Assembly (NCBI RefSeq): GCF_029892065.1
Contig: NZ_CP120374.1
Span: 186,001 to 250,000, forward strand
Length of the DNA stretch: 64,000 bases
Direction: 5' to 3'
Source of the DNA: Sinorhizobium garamanticum
GTDB lineage: Bacteria > Pseudomonadota > Alphaproteobacteria > Rhizobiales > Rhizobiaceae
Shown here: piece by piece, positions 63,349 through 64,000 of the stretch
Numbering within the stretch: the stretch's first letter is position 1
How the letters are laid out: each line of letters begins with the position of its first letter
Program-made: the position numbers and the translations under genes
Notes under the pieces: model-generated
What the model saw: the letters and a program-made list of their open reading frames with translations, nothing else
Told to the model about the DNA's origin: nothing
Databases searched by the model: none

Positions 63349-64000
63349 ATGGTCAGTATCAAGGACGTCGCTCGACTGGCCGGCGTCTCCGACAAGACGG
63401 TTTCGCGCGTGGTCAACAAAGAACCAAATGTCCACGCAGACACACTTCAGAGAGTCGAGGCGGCAATCGCCTCGTTGGGCTACGTTCCGAATATGGCCGC
63501 GCGCCTCATTCGCTCGAACCGATCCCGCACGTTCGGCATCATAACCGATTTCATCTCAACAACCCCGTATTCAGGCGACATCGTGCGCGGAATACAGGAT
63601 TGGGCCAATGCGAATGGTCGCACCGTCTTCTTGGCCAATACCAACGGCAGCCATGAGCGGGAGCGGGAGACATGGAGGACCTTCCAGTCACATCGCATCG
63701 AAGGTGTGCTCTTTGTGACGATGTACCATCGCGTCATCGATCCCGAGCCTGATGACGTTCAGATTCCGACCGTATTGGTGAACTGCCGCCCTGGATCGAA
63801 GAAGTCCAACGTTTCGATCGAACCGGACGATTTTCAAGGCTCCCGCGACCTGACGCGGCATTTGCTCGGACGGGGACATCGGCGCATCGGCTATATCCGC
63901 CTCAACCCCCGTCTGCTCGGAGCAGAGCTCCGATACGAGGCATTCCGCGAGACCGTTCGAGATGCCGGACTGTGCGAAAGGGATATAGATGTCCGGTTGG
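63349..64000 (+). CDS. LacI-family regulator (partial, right window edge)
   Basis: At least 217 codons run off the window. The HTH is SIKDVARLAGVSDKTVSRVV, then NKEPNVHADTLQRVEAAIAS, followed by RSNRSRTFGIITDF of the hinge and ligand domain. I choose ATG 63349, 9 nt after GGGAGGG; ATG 63340 abuts it. Divergent from the sugar operon over the triple 14-bp repeat, it is the expected repressor, responsive to the imported sugar. A related fragment lies at 57336-57608. Confidence 0.9.
   Translation, partial: MVSIKDVARLAGVSDKTVSRVVNKEPNVHADTLQRVEAAIASLGYVPNMAARLIRSNRSRTFGIITDFISTTPYSGDIVRGIQDWANANGRTVFLANTNGSHERERETWRTFQSHRIEGVLFVTMYHRVIDPEPDDVQIPTVLVNCRPGSKKSNVSIEPDDFQGSRDLTRHLLGRGHRRIGYIRLNPRLLGAELRYEAFRETVRDAGLCERDIDVRL

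Overview
The window looks like part of a large secondary replicon (chromid or megaplasmid) of a Sinorhizobium/Ensifer-type alphaproteobacterium. The reasons are high GC, the gene order gfa - Calvin (cbb) operon - cbbR - pqqABCDE, which I recall from S. meliloti pSymB, several rhizobial-style palindromic intergenic repeats, and a bdhA-patatin pair. The genus assignment is inference from remembered synteny; no search was run.

Region 1 (1-18.7 kb) is a C1/autotrophy block. It holds the end of a XoxJ/MoxJ-like binding protein, two PQQ-alcohol-dehydrogenase-associated periplasmic proteins (an ABC binding-protein homologue and a YVTN propeller), a small secreted protein, erosion scars (a DUF3280 relic and a truncated ABC ATPase) and gfa. 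A complete leftward operon follows: cbbF-P-T-A-L-S-X-rpe-thioredoxin-like, with divergent cbbR. The rightward genes pqqA-B-C-D-E come next. Together they could oxidise methanol (PQQ dehydrogenase) and formaldehyde (Gfa) and fix the resulting CO2 with form IC RubisCO.

Region 2 (18.8-29.9 kb) is an accessory stress and RNA-metabolism island: adenosine-specific-kinase family protein, YbaK-type deacylase, glutamine synthetase, cytochrome c relic, archease, RtcB RNA ligase, acetyl-CoA-synthetase-like enzyme, YdcH-like small protein, RNase Z-like metallo-beta-lactamase protein, AmmeMemoRadiSam radical SAM enzyme and a DUF302 protein.

Region 3 (29.9-34.9 kb) has an MFS carrier, a secreted cupin and a LysR regulator divergent from bdhA-patatin. 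Region 4 (35.1-41.4 kb) is a bufferin (copper-buffering RiPP-like) operon, bufA-bufB-bufC-doxX, extended by an NDH-2-like flavoprotein, a dCache-type class III cyclase and DUF3307. Region 5 (41.5-44.6 kb) is an OYE flavin oxidoreductase with tandemly duplicated RidA genes and a GcvA-type LysR regulator.

Region 6 (44.8-48.9 kb) is an AttEFGH-like ABC/FtsX/lipocalin operon. Region 7 (49.1-57.2 kb) is an RND efflux pair with two TetR regulators, one divergent over a perfect palindrome, followed by a stand-alone FabF-like synthase and an SDR. Region 8 (57.3-64 kb) is a sugar ABC uptake operon with a DUF2961/GH172 enzyme. It is controlled by a LacI regulator (cut by the window end) through three tandem 14-bp operators, and a decayed LacI fragment lies at the far end. 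No tRNA, rRNA, CRISPR array or intact insertion sequence was seen.
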